Assembly (NCBI RefSeq): GCF_040643635.1
Contig: NZ_JBEYUS010000026.1
Location: 1-64,000, forward strand
DNA length: 64,000 nt
Reading direction: 5' to 3'
Source of the DNA: Saccharopolyspora_C sp040643635
Lineage (GTDB): Bacteria; Actinomycetota; Actinomycetes; Mycobacteriales; Pseudonocardiaceae
Positions 32,300 through 41,192 of the stretch are shown in pieces. The notes beneath the pieces are model-generated. The model had not been told where the DNA came from. It searched no databases and saw only the letters and a program-made list of their open reading frames with translations. A program made the translations under genes and the position numbers. The first letter of the stretch is position 1. The number at the start of each line of letters is the position of its first letter.

Positions 32300-32923
32300 T
32301 CACACCGCGCCGTACTCGCGGTCCCCCGCATCGCCCAGGCCGGGGACGATGTAGCCGGATTCGTTGAGCCGTTCGTCGACGCTGGCGGTCACGACGCGCA
32401 GCGGCAGGCCGGAGTCCGCCAGGTGCTGGACGCCCTCCGGCGCCGCGAGCGTGCAGATGGCGGTCACGTCGGTGGCACCGCGCTCCACCAGCAGCCGGAT
32501 GGTGTGCAGCATCGAACCGCCGGTGGCCAGCATCGGGTCCAGCACCAGCACCGGGAGGCCGGAGAGGTCCTTCGGCAGCGATTCCAGGTACGGCGTCGGC
32601 TGCAGCGTCTCCTCGTCGCGGGCGAGCCCGACGAAGCCCATCTGCGCCTCCGGGATGAGCCGGTGCGCCTGGTCGGCCATGCCGAGCCCGGCGCGCAGCA
32701 CCGGCACCAGCAGCGGCGGGTTCGCCAGCCGGTAGCCGGTGGTGCGGGCCACCGGGGTGTGGATCGGCGCCTCGGCGACTTCGGCGTCGCGGGTCGCCTC
32801 GTAGATCAGCATGAGGGTGAGTTCTTGCAGCGCTGCGCGGAATGCCGCGTTCTCGGTGCGCGCGTCGCGCATCGTCGAGAGCCTCGACTTCGCCAGCGGG
32901 TGGTCCACGACCCGAACGTCCAT
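32300..32923 (-). CDS. upp: Uracil phosphoribosyltransferase
   Basis: A 207-residue enzyme that makes UMP from uracil and PRPP. MDVRVVDHPLAKSRLSTMRD is the family N terminus. The PRPP loop is LVLDPMLATGGSMLHTI. RLANPPLLVPVLRAGLGMADQ and the uracil-binding end NESGYIVPGLGDAGDREYGAV complete the set. Length is standard. A TAGTGT box 8 nt before the ATG suggests a short or absent leader. It corresponds to mycobacterial Rv3309c. The minus-strand formaldehyde dehydrogenase upstream ends 107 nt before it. Confidence 0.97.
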   Translation of the reverse strand: MDVRVVDHPLAKSRLSTMRDARTENAAFRAALQELTLMLIYEATRDAEVAEAPIHTPVARTTGYRLANPPLLVPVLRAGLGMADQAHRLIPEAQMGFVGLARDEETLQPTPYLESLPKDLSGLPVLVLDPMLATGGSMLHTIRLLVERGATDVTAICTLAAPEGVQHLADSGLPLRVVTASVDERLNESGYIVPGLGDAGDREYGAV

Positions 32924-33030
32924 GGCCGTGGACACTAACGGCCGGGTGTGCCGCGGGCGGCGGCGGAGACCGGCGGATGTGCGCCGGATCGCGCCGGTCC
33001 CCGAGGGGCGGGGAGCCGGCGCGGCCGCCG

Positions 33031-34164
33031 TCACGGGTGCAGGACGACCTTGGTGTAGCCCTCGATCCGCTGGTCGAACTTGCGGTAGGCGTCCGGCGCC
33101 TCGGCCAGCGACAGCTCGTGCGAGACCACGAAGCTCGGCGCCGCCCGGCCCGCGGTGATCAGGTCGCGGAGCTGCCGGTTGTAGCGCTTCACGTTGCACT
33201 GCCCGGTGCCGACGACCTGGCCCTTCTCGAACATCTTCCCGATGGCGACCAGCAGCATGCCCTGCTTGGCGTTGTCGTCCGGGCCACCGGGGTCGGCGGG
33301 CACGTACAGGCCGGGGACGCCGAGCCTGCCGGTGGGGCGCACGGTGTGGATCAGCGAGTTGAGCACCACGGCGGGTTCCTCGGTGCCCGCGTCGGCGGTG
33401 TGCGCCTGGTAGCCGACGGCGTCCACGCCCTTGTCGGTGCCCACGCCCTCCGTCAGGTCCTTGATCTGCTCGACGGGGTCGCCCGCGCTGAAGTCGACGG
33501 GGATGGCGCCGATCTCCTCGGCCTTCGCGAGCCGTTCCGGGATGCGGTCGACGCAGAACACGCGGGACGCGCCGCGCAGCAGCGCCGAGTAGGCGGCCAT
33601 CAGCCCGACCGGCCCGGCGCCGTAGACCGCGCAGGTCTCGCCCGGTGCGACCTGCGCGAGCTCGCAGCCGTGGTAGCCGGTGGGGAAGATGTCGGCCAGC
33701 AGCACGTAGTCGGACTCCTTGCTGGAGTCCGGCGGCAGCACCAGGCAGTTGAAGTCGGCGAACGGCACCCGCAGGTATTCGGCCTGCCCGCCGGTGTACG
33801 GACCCATCGCGACGTAGCCGTAGGCGCCGCCCGCGAAGCCGGGGTTGACGGTGAGGCAGAACGCGGTGTTCCCGGCCGTGCAGTTCGTGCAGAACCCGCA
33901 GGCGACGTTGAACGGCATCACGACCCGGTCGCCCCGGTTGAGGCTCACGACCCCGTCGCCGACCTCGTCGATGATGCCGAGGTTCTCGTGGCCGAACACG
34001 ATGCCCGGTTCGGCGGCGGTGCGGCCTTCGTACATGTGCAGGTCGGAGCCGCAGATCGCGGTGGAGGTGACGCGGACGATCACGTCGCCGGGGTGCTGGA
34101 TGGCCGGTCGGTCGACCTCGTCGACGGCGACCGCGAACGGTTCTCGGTAGACGACTGCCTTCAT
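33031..34164 (-). CDS. fdhA: Zinc alcohol dehydrogenase, glutathione-independent formaldehyde dehydrogenase-like
   Basis: A 377-residue MDR-family zinc dehydrogenase. Catalytic zinc ligands are in TAICGSDLHMYEG and FGHENLGIIDEV (His-Glu). Structural zinc cysteines are in VACGFCTNCTAGNTAFC (C-x2-C-x2-C-x7-C). The NAD loop is CAVYGAGPVGLMAAYSALLRGA, followed by CVDRIPERLAKAEEIGA, whose Asp suggests NAD. The long insertion PFADFNCLVLPPDSSKESDYVLLADIFPTGYHGCE matches the glutathione-independent formaldehyde dehydrogenase group of Pseudomonas type. Start ATG 34164 follows GGAGGT. Substrate could also be another short aldehyde or alcohol. Confidence 0.88.
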   Translation of the reverse strand: MKAVVYREPFAVAVDEVDRPAIQHPGDVIVRVTSTAICGSDLHMYEGRTAAEPGIVFGHENLGIIDEVGDGVVSLNRGDRVVMPFNVACGFCTNCTAGNTAFCLTVNPGFAGGAYGYVAMGPYTGGQAEYLRVPFADFNCLVLPPDSSKESDYVLLADIFPTGYHGCELAQVAPGETCAVYGAGPVGLMAAYSALLRGASRVFCVDRIPERLAKAEEIGAIPVDFSAGDPVEQIKDLTEGVGTDKGVDAVGYQAHTADAGTEEPAVVLNSLIHTVRPTGRLGVPGLYVPADPGGPDDNAKQGMLLVAIGKMFEKGQVVGTGQCNVKRYNRQLRDLITAGRAAPSFVVSHELSLAEAPDAYRKFDQRIEGYTKVVLHP

Positions 34165-34376
34165 GGGGAACCACCTCCGGAGGACCCGTGTCCGGTGCGC
34201 GCCCCGTGCCGATGCGCGCTGCTTCCGGACTACCCCGCACCGCACGACCTAGCGTCCCCCGTTCGAGTGGGGAGGTTGCGATTCCGGGAGGAACCGGGAA
34301 ACCGCACCGCCCGCGGAACCCCGTTGGTTAGGTTCACCGGCGGACGTGATCGACGGCGCGAGAACCGGGGTGGCGC

Positions 34377-37300
34377 GTGCGGTCGGACGACGAGCACCAG
34401 CAGGACCCGCTCAGCACCGCACTGGTCCGGTTGCGGGCGGACGGCGAGGTCGTCGGTGCGGGCGTGCTGCTCGCCCCGGACCGGGTGGCGACCTGCGCGC
34501 ACGTGGCGGCCACCGCGCTCGGCGCCGACGCGGAGGCCGCGGACGCACCGCCGGGCGTCATCCGGCTGGAGTTCCCGCTGCTGCCCGGCGCCCCCGCGGT
34601 CGACGCGGAGGTCGCCGACTGGCGCCCGATCCGCTCCGACGGCCGCGGCGACGTGGCGATCCTCCGGCTCACCGGCCCCGCCCCCGCGGGCGCGTTACCC
34701 GCGCCCGCCCGGGTGACCGGAGAGGTCTGGCGGCATCCGTTCCGGGTGTTCGGCTTCCCCCGCGGCCACGACGACGGGCTCTGGGTGACCGGCGAGCTGC
34801 TGGGCGCGCAGGGCACCGGCTGGCGGCAGATGCGCGCCGACCCGCACCAGCCCACGATCCGGCCCGGCTACAGCGGCACCCCGGTGTGGGACGAGGCGCT
34901 GCGCTGCGTCGTCGGCATCGTGGTCACCTCGGCGACCGACAGCGACACCACCGCGCACCTGCTGCCGACGGCGGAGCTCGGCGAGTCCTGGCAGGCGGGC
35001 CTGGTCGACCCGTACCGCGGTCTGCGCGCTTACGAGGAGCGGGACGCACCGTTCTTCCACGGCCGCGACGCGGACGTCGACGCGGTGCTGGCGGTGCTGG
35101 ACCGGGAGGGGCGGCTGGTGCTGGCCGGGGCGTCCGGGGCGGGCAAGTCCTCGCTGGTGCGGGCGGGCCTGCTGCCGCGGCTGCGGGCGCGCGGCACGCG
35201 GGTCCACGCGCTGCGCCCGGAGCCCGGCGCCACGCCGGAGGCGGTGCTGGCCGCGGTGCCCGCCGACGCGGAACTGCTGTTCCTGGACCAGTTCGAGGAG
35301 TACACCAGCGCCGACCCGCCTGCGGCCCGCGCCCTGCTGGAACGGCTGGCCGACCAGCCCGCGGGCGGCCCGCGACCGGTGCTGACGCTGCGCCCCGGCT
35401 CGCTGGAGGAACTGGCCGGTGCCCGCACCACGAGCTGGCTCAACGAGTGCACCCACCTGCTCGGCCCGATGACCCGCGCGCAGCTGCGGGCCGCGATGAC
35501 CGGACCGGCGGCGGAGACGGGCGGGCTGGCCTTCGAAGCGGGCCTGGTGGAGCGCATCCTGGCCGACGCGCCGCCCGAACCCGGTTCGCTGCCGCTGGTC
35601 TCGCTGGTGCTGGACCTGCTCTGGCAGCACCGGGTCGGCGGCTTCCTCACCCACGACGCCTACGAGCGCACCGGCGAGGTGCGGGGCGCGCTGCGCCGCA
35701 CCGCCGACGCCGCGTTCGCCGCGCTGCCCGAACGGGACCGGGACGCGGCGCGGCGGCTGCTGGTGCTGCTCACCAGGCGGGACGGCGGTGGTTTCGCGCG
35801 CAGCGCGGTGCGGTGGAGCGAGATCCCGCCGCGGCTGCACGACCTGGTGCGCGAGCTGGCCGCCCGCCGGTTGCTGGTGATCGAGGACGGCGCCGAACCG
35901 CGGGTGGAACTGGTGCACCAGGCGCTGATCACGCACTGGGACCGGCTGGACGGCTGGCTGCGCGCCGACGCCGAGTTCGTGGCCTGGCAGGAGGAGCTGC
36001 GCGGCGGCGTGCGGCGCTGGCTGGACTCCGGGCGCGACCCCGAGCGGCTGCTGCGCGGGGCCGCGCTGGTCACCGCCGCCGAGCACCTCCGCGACCGCGC
36101 GGACTGGCTGACCCCGGACCAGCAGGACTTCATCCGGCACGGCGAACGGCACGCGCGCCGCCGCAGCAGGCAGTGGTGGACGATCACCGCGCTGGCGGTG
36201 GTGCTGGCACTGGTCGCCTCGCTGCTGGCGCTGGGCCTGTACCGGGGGAACCGGTCGCTGAGCGAGCGGATCCACCAGATCAACGCGGGGCAGCTGGTGG
36301 CGGCCGCGCGGGAGCAGCGGATCTCGCGGCCGCGCCTGGCGCTGCAACTCGCGCTGGCGGCCTGGCACGAGTCGCCGGGTGATCCGTCGGCGTGGGGGCT
36401 GCTGCTGGAGCAGCGGGCGCGGTTGCAGGGGGTGCGCAGCGCGCTGCCGATCCCGCCCGCGGAGCTGAGCGGCGCGTCGGCGTCGGCGGACGGCCGCTCG
36501 GTCCTGGCGCTGACCTCGGGACACGTCGGTCCGACCCCGCTGCACGTGGTGCGCGGGACGGACCGGGCGCGGCCGCAGGTGCGCACCGTGCCGACCCGGG
36601 ACGTGGTCGCGGCGGAGCTCAGCCCGGACGGCGCGCTCGTGGCGGTGTCGGACCGGTGGAACGCGGTGTCGCTGTGGGACGCGGCGACGGGGCGGGAGCT
36701 GGGGGTGCTGCCCGGCCCGGCCCCGTCGGTGCCCCCGGACACCTCGGGGGCGGGACCGGTCCTGCACTTCAGCGCGGACGGACGGCACCTGCTGTACCTG
36801 CCTTCGCGGAACGCGGCGGCTCCGGGCACCGAGGTCCGACCGGTGCTGTGGGACGTGGCGACGCGCGCGGCGCTGCCATCGCCACGGGTACCGCTGGACT
36901 CGATCTCGACCCTGTACCCGACCGGGGATCCGGCGGTGGTCGTCGTCCAGGTGCCCGGCAGCGACGTGCTCACCGCGACTCGGGGTGCCCTCGACGTCGT
37001 CAGCTCGGATGCGGTGGCGAACGGGCTGCTCGGCGACGGCGCCCAGGTGCTGCGCTGCGGCCGGGGCGAACCACCGGTGGTGCTGGACGTGGCGACGCGC
37101 ACCACCGCGCGGCGGCAGCCCGGCGCGGACTGCCCGCTGACCACCGACCGGGTGGGCCGCTACCTGGTGGAGCGGGGTTCGACGTTGCTGGACGGGGAGA
37201 CGGGACTGCGGTACGCGCTCGACCTGGTGAACGGCCCGGTGTCCCAGGGGCGGCTGATCACGGCGTTCCCCGGCGCCGGCGGGACCGTCACCGCCGTCTT

Positions 37301-38312
37301 CCTGGAGCAGGACGCGCTGTTCGCCGCCACCCTGCCGCCCGCGCTGGGCCTGCCCGACCCGGGCGGGGTGTCGAAGCCGCAGGCGACCTCCGCGGACGGG
37401 ACGAAGTCCGCCGCCTTCGACGAGAACGGGGCGCTGCTGCTGCTCGGCCGCGGCCGCAGCGAGGTGCTCGCGCGCGGCCCGGCCGCGGACGGGAACACCG
37501 AGGTGCTGTTCAGCGCGGACGGCTCGCTGCTGTACGAGACGCGGCCGGACCGGCTGGTGGTGTACCGCGCCGACGACCTGCACGTGGAGCGGGAGATTCC
37601 GCTGCCGCCGCAGGAGGATCCGCCGCCGATCGCCGAGCTCGGGCCCGGCGAGGTCGCCGTGCTCGCCGCGGATGCGCTGCTGCGGCTGGATCCGCGCACC
37701 GGGCAGCGGCTCGCCGCCGATCCGCTGCCCGCGACGCCGGTGCCGCCGCAGGAACCGGGTGCGCTCCTCGCCCGGCCCGGGCATCCCGGCGAACTCGTGC
37801 TCGCCAGGGGCGACTCGGTGCAGCTCTGGCGGCTGGACTCCCCCGGCGGCCCGGCGCGCGCGATCCGCACCATCCCGGGCCCGGGTGAGGACGCGACCGG
37901 TCTCACGGCCTCGCCGGACGGGGCGCAGCTGGTGGTCTCCAGCTCGACGCAGGCCCGGGTCGTGGACCTGGACGGCGGCCGGGTGGTGTCCGAGCTGGAG
38001 ACGCTCTCCGCGGTGGCCGCCTTCGTCCCCCCGCTGCTGGTGGAGGACGGTTCGGCGCCGCAGGTGTGGTTCACCCCGCAGCGCCGCACGATCGCGCAGC
38101 CGGCGTTCACCGACGCCACCACCACCTCCGACGGCCGGTCGCTGGTCGTCAGCTGGCAGGACCAGGACCCGGTGCGCGTCCCGCTGGACCCGTGGGAGCT
38201 CGTCGGCGAGCTGTGCCGCATCGACGACCACGAGTTCACCGCGGAGGAACGCGCCCTGCTGCCCGCCGACTCCCGCCCGGACCGCCCCTGCTCGGTGCTG
38301 GACGACCGGTGA
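34377..38312 (+). CDS. Trypsin-like protease / STAND NTPase / beta-propeller protein
   Basis: A 1311-residue multidomain protein. Residues 10-200 are a trypsin-like protease: catalytic His 42 in ATCAHVAA, Asp 92 in GDVAILRL and Ser 166 in GYSGTPVWD. From about 210 an nSTAND NTPase follows after DPYRGLRAYEERDAPFFHGRD, with Walker A GASGAGKSS (about 250-258) and Walker B LLFLDQFEE (300-308), then a helical part containing VELVHQALITHWDRLDGWL. A membrane helix WWTITALAVVLALVASLLALG is near residue 600. The last about 620 residues are WD40/propeller-like repeats. This order is known from actinomycete conflict and apoptosis-like systems, in which the propeller senses and the protease cleaves. The GTG start lacks a strong binding site. 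The next gene is its likely partner. Confidence 0.9.
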   Translation: MRSDDEHQQDPLSTALVRLRADGEVVGAGVLLAPDRVATCAHVAATALGADAEAADAPPGVIRLEFPLLPGAPAVDAEVADWRPIRSDGRGDVAILRLTGPAPAGALPAPARVTGEVWRHPFRVFGFPRGHDDGLWVTGELLGAQGTGWRQMRADPHQPTIRPGYSGTPVWDEALRCVVGIVVTSATDSDTTAHLLPTAELGESWQAGLVDPYRGLRAYEERDAPFFHGRDADVDAVLAVLDREGRLVLAGASGAGKSSLVRAGLLPRLRARGTRVHALRPEPGATPEAVLAAVPADAELLFLDQFEEYTSADPPAARALLERLADQPAGGPRPVLTLRPGSLEELAGARTTSWLNECTHLLGPMTRAQLRAAMTGPAAETGGLAFEAGLVERILADAPPEPGSLPLVSLVLDLLWQHRVGGFLTHDAYERTGEVRGALRRTADAAFAALPERDRDAARRLLVLLTRRDGGGFARSAVRWSEIPPRLHDLVRELAARRLLVIEDGAEPRVELVHQALITHWDRLDGWLRADAEFVAWQEELRGGVRRWLDSGRDPERLLRGAALVTAAEHLRDRADWLTPDQQDFIRHGERHARRRSRQWWTITALAVVLALVASLLALGLYRGNRSLSERIHQINAGQLVAAAREQRISRPRLALQLALAAWHESPGDPSAWGLLLEQRARLQGVRSALPIPPAELSGASASADGRSVLALTSGHVGPTPLHVVRGTDRARPQVRTVPTRDVVAAELSPDGALVAVSDRWNAVSLWDAATGRELGVLPGPAPSVPPDTSGAGPVLHFSADGRHLLYLPSRNAAAPGTEVRPVLWDVATRAALPSPRVPLDSISTLYPTGDPAVVVVQVPGSDVLTATRGALDVVSSDAVANGLLGDGAQVLRCGRGEPPVVLDVATRTTARRQPGADCPLTTDRVGRYLVERGSTLLDGETGLRYALDLVNGPVSQGRLITAFPGAGGTVTAVFLEQDALFAATLPPALGLPDPGGVSKPQATSADGTKSAAFDENGALLLLGRGRSEVLARGPAADGNTEVLFSADGSLLYETRPDRLVVYRADDLHVEREIPLPPQEDPPPIAELGPGEVAVLAADALLRLDPRTGQRLAADPLPATPVPPQEPGALLARPGHPGELVLARGDSVQLWRLDSPGGPARAIRTIPGPGEDATGLTASPDGAQLVVSSSTQARVVDLDGGRVVSELETLSAVAAFVPPLLVEDGSAPQVWFTPQRRTIAQPAFTDATTTSDGRSLVVSWQDQDPVRVPLDPWELVGELCRIDDHEFTAEERALLPADSRPDRPCSVLDDR

Positions 38313-38391
38313 TCCGCGCCGATCGGCCCCGCCGCGGCCCGCCGGGCCGCTAACTTGATCTCGGATCGGTTCACCGGCACGGGAGCGGAAC

Positions 38392-38712
38392 ATGGGTCAA
38401 GTGGTCAGCATGCCGCTGGCGGGCGGCGGCGAGGTGCTCATCGAGGCCGCCGAGGACGCCTCGGGCGCGCAGCGCGTCGGCCGCGGCGACGTGGTGCGGC
38501 GCGCCGGCGAGACGCTGCAGGAGTCGCTGGGCAAGGTCCGCCCGGCCGCCGAGGCGGTGCTCGACGAGTTCCGCGCGATGGACACCACCCCCTCGAAGAT
38601 CAAGGTCCAGTTCGGCGTCAAGCTCACCGGCGAGGCGAACCTCGCGGTGGCGAAGACCTCCGGCGAGGCCAACTTCACGGTCACGCTGGAATGGGAGCCG
38701 ACGGGCTCGTGA
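38392..38712 (+). CDS. Trypco1-type (CU044_2847-family) protein
   Basis: A 106-residue protein. It begins GQVVSMPLAGGGEVLIEAAED, a short beta strand set, then a helix (AGETLQESLGKVRPAAEAVLDEFRAM), and ends KIKVQFGVKLTGEANLAVAKTSGEANFTVTLEWE. The pattern 'KIxVxFGxKLxGEANxxIAKxxxEANFxVxLxW' is that of the CU044_2847 / trypsin-co-occurring domain 1 family. This family regularly accompanies trypsin or trypsin-STAND effectors. The ATG at 38392 has GGAG 7 nt upstream. A short GC palindrome lies at 38334-38350 between the two genes. It probably regulates or is cleaved by the protease; that is inference. Confidence 0.85.
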   Translation: MGQVVSMPLAGGGEVLIEAAEDASGAQRVGRGDVVRRAGETLQESLGKVRPAAEAVLDEFRAMDTTPSKIKVQFGVKLTGEANLAVAKTSGEANFTVTLEWEPTGS

Positions 38713-38771
38713 GTGGCCCGTTCGACCGAGCCGGGCGGGCGAACGGACCGTTCACCGCGGCGGTGCTGACC

Positions 38772-38777
38772 TAGACT
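38772..38777 (+). promoter_or_regulatory. Leaderless-type -10 box of deoC (TAGACT)
   Basis: TAGACT ends 7 nt before the deoC ATG at 38785, with no ribosome binding site in between. This indicates a separate promoter for the deoC operon rather than read-through from the STAND genes. Confidence 0.65.
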
Positions 38778-38784
38778 GCGCGGC

Positions 38785-39762
38785 ATGGTCGAACCACTGG
38801 ACGGTCCGCGCACCGGCGCGCTGCCGCCGGAACTCGCCGAGGTCACCCGGGACGAGCGGTCGCTGCGGCGATTCCTGCACGGCCTGCCCGGCGTGGACCA
38901 GGTGGGGCTGGAGCAGCGCGCCGCGGGACTCGCCACCCGCAGCATCAAGAAGGACGCCAAGGCGTGGGCGATCGACGCCGCGATCGGCATGGTGGACCTG
39001 ACGACGCTGGAGGGCGCCGACACCGAGGGCAAGGTGCGCGCGCTGGCGGCGAAGGCCCGCCGCCCCGACGCCGAGCACCCGGACACCCCGCCGGTCGCGG
39101 CCGTGTGCGTGTACCCGGACCTGGCGGCGACGGCGGTGGCGGCGCTGGCGGGTTCCGGTGTCGGCGTGGCCTCGGTGGCGACGGCGTTCCCGTCCGGCCG
39201 GTCGGCCCGGCAGGTGAAGCTGGACGAGGTGGCGCTCGCGGTGTCCGCCGGAGCGTCCGAAGTGGACATGGTGATCGACCGGGGCGCGTTCCTGTCCGGT
39301 CGCTACGGCCAGGTCTTCGAGGAGGTCCAGCAGGTGAAGGCGGCCTGCGGCGACGCGCACCTGAAGGTGATCCTGGAGACCGGCGAGCTCGCCACCTACG
39401 ACAACGTGCGCCGCGCGTCCTGGCTGGCGCTGCTGGCGGGCGGCGATTTCATCAAGACCTCCACCGGCAAGGTCTCCCCCGCGGCCACGCTGCCGGTGAC
39501 GACGCTGATGCTGCAGGCCGTGCGGGACTGGCGGGACCGCACCGGTGAGCCGCGCGGGGTGAAGCCGGCGGGCGGCATCCGCACCACGAAGGACGCGATG
39601 CGCTACCTGGTCGCGGTCCGCGAGGTCGCCGGGCCGGAGTGGCTGACCCCGGCGCTGTTCCGCTTCGGCGCGTCGAGCCTGCTGGGAGATCTGCTGATGC
39701 AACGACGAACGCAACGCACCGGCCACTACGCGGCCGCGCACCACGTGGCGGTGGACGCATGA
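38785..39762 (+). CDS. deoC: Deoxyribose-phosphate aldolase
   Basis: A 325-residue class I aldolase that splits 2-deoxyribose-5-phosphate into acetaldehyde and glyceraldehyde-3-phosphate. The Schiff-base lysine is in GDFIKTSTGKVSPAAT. AVCVYPDLAATAVAAL, GVGVASVATAFPSG, VDMVIDRGAFLSGRYG and VKPAGGIRTTKDA are the other conserved strands. The size fits the longer eukaryote-like DeoC class, larger than the 220-260-residue bacterial type. ATG 38785 follows a leaderless-type promoter. Its stop overlaps the aldehyde dehydrogenase start as ATGA. Confidence 0.96.
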   Translation: MVEPLDGPRTGALPPELAEVTRDERSLRRFLHGLPGVDQVGLEQRAAGLATRSIKKDAKAWAIDAAIGMVDLTTLEGADTEGKVRALAAKARRPDAEHPDTPPVAAVCVYPDLAATAVAALAGSGVGVASVATAFPSGRSARQVKLDEVALAVSAGASEVDMVIDRGAFLSGRYGQVFEEVQQVKAACGDAHLKVILETGELATYDNVRRASWLALLAGGDFIKTSTGKVSPAATLPVTTLMLQAVRDWRDRTGEPRGVKPAGGIRTTKDAMRYLVAVREVAGPEWLTPALFRFGASSLLGDLLMQRRTQRTGHYAAAHHVAVDA

Positions 39763-41192
39763 GCGACTGGGAGTACGCGCCCGCGCCGGAGTCGGCGGCC
39801 GTGGCGAACCTGCGCGACCGGTACCGGATGTTCGTGGACGGCGAGTTCACCGACGGCGCGGGCACCCCGCTGACCACGATCAACCCGGCCACCGGCGAAC
39901 CGCTCGCCGAGGTCGCCACCGCCGCCCAGTCCGATGTGGACACCGCGGTGCGGGCGGCGCGGCGCGCGTTCGAGACCACCTGGGGCCCGATGCCGGGCGC
40001 GGAGCGCGCGAAGTACCTGTTCCGCATCGCCCGGCTCATCCAGGAGCGCGGCCGGGAGCTGGCCGTGCTGGAGACGCTGGACAACGGCAAGCCGATCAAG
40101 GAGTCCCGCGACTCCGACATCCCCACCGCCGCGGCGCACTTCTTCCACCACGCGGGCTGGGCGGACAAGCTCGGCTACGCCGGGTACGGCCCCGAGCCGC
40201 GGCCGCTGGGCGTGGCCGCCGGGGTGATCCCGTGGAACTTCCCGCTGCTGATGCTGGCGTGGAAGATCGCCCCCGCGCTGGCCTGCGGCAACACCGTGGT
40301 GCTGAAACCGGCCGAGACCACGCCGCTGTCCGCGCTGGTGTTCGGCGAGCTGTGCCAGGAGGCCGGGTTGCCGCCCGGTGTGGTGAACGTCCTGCCCGGC
40401 GCCGGTGACGTGGGCGCGCAGCTGGTCGCGCACCCGGACGTGGACAAGGTCGCGTTCACCGGTTCCACCGCGGTCGGCAAGGAGATCCAGCGGACGCTCG
40501 CCGGGAGCGGGAAGAAGCTCACCCTGGAGCTCGGCGGGAAGGCCGCGAACATCGTGTTCGACGACGCGCCGCTGGACCAGGCGGTGGAGGGCGTCGTCGG
40601 CGGCATCTTCTTCAACCAGGGCCAGGTGTGCTGCGCGGGATCGCGGCTGCTGGTGCAGGAGTCGATCGCCGAGGAGCTGCTCGGCAAGCTGCGCTCCCGG
40701 GTGGAGCTGCTGCGGGTCGGCGACCCGCTGGACAAGAACACCGACGTCGGCGCGATCAACTCGGCCGAGCAGCTGGCCCGCATCACCGACCTCGTCTCGG
40801 CCGGGGAGGCCGAGGGCGCGACCCGGTGGAGCAGCTCGTGCCCGCTGCCGGAGCGCGGTTTCTTCTTCTCCCCCACCGTGTTCGGCGAGGTGCAGCAGTC
40901 GATGCGCATCGCGCGCGAGGAGATCTTCGGCCCGGTGCTGTCGGTGCTGACGTTCCGCACCCCGGACGAGGCGATCGCCAAGGCGAACAACACCCCGTAC
41001 GGCCTGTCCGCGGGCGTGTGGACGGAGAAGGGTTCCCGCGCGCTGTGGGCGGCGCAGCGGCTGCGCGCCGGCGTGGTGTGGGCCAACACGTTCAACCGGT
41101 TCGATCCGACCGCGCCGTTCGGCGGCTACCGGGAATCCGGGTTCGGCCGCGAGGGCGGCCGCGCCGGTCTGGAGGCATACCTTGACGTCTGA
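39759..41192 (+). CDS. Aldehyde dehydrogenase (active)
   Basis: A 477-residue NAD(P)-dependent aldehyde dehydrogenase. It carries all key residues: Asn in GVIPWNFPLLM, Lys in VVLKPAETTPL, the GSTAVGKEI nucleotide turn, general-base Glu in TLELGGKAANIV and the nucleophile in NQGQVCCAGSRLL. The end NRFDPTAPFGGYRESGFGREGG is standard. Translation is coupled to deoC by a 4-nt overlap, so oxidation of the acetaldehyde made by DeoC to acetate is the likely job. The next gene encodes a truncated, inactive paralog that overlaps it by 11 nt. Confidence 0.95.
   Translation: MSDWEYAPAPESAAVANLRDRYRMFVDGEFTDGAGTPLTTINPATGEPLAEVATAAQSDVDTAVRAARRAFETTWGPMPGAERAKYLFRIARLIQERGRELAVLETLDNGKPIKESRDSDIPTAAAHFFHHAGWADKLGYAGYGPEPRPLGVAAGVIPWNFPLLMLAWKIAPALACGNTVVLKPAETTPLSALVFGELCQEAGLPPGVVNVLPGAGDVGAQLVAHPDVDKVAFTGSTAVGKEIQRTLAGSGKKLTLELGGKAANIVFDDAPLDQAVEGVVGGIFFNQGQVCCAGSRLLVQESIAEELLGKLRSRVELLRVGDPLDKNTDVGAINSAEQLARITDLVSAGEAEGATRWSSSCPLPERGFFFSPTVFGEVQQSMRIAREEIFGPVLSVLTFRTPDEAIAKANNTPYGLSAGVWTEKGSRALWAAQRLRAGVVWANTFNRFDPTAPFGGYRESGFGREGGRAGLEAYLDV

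Noticed and set aside
34695..38393. A 1232-codon minus-strand frame over the STAND gene
   Set aside because: The plus-strand frame carries protease triad, Walker motifs and membrane helix; the minus frame has only low-complexity Arg/Gln/Gly sequence.
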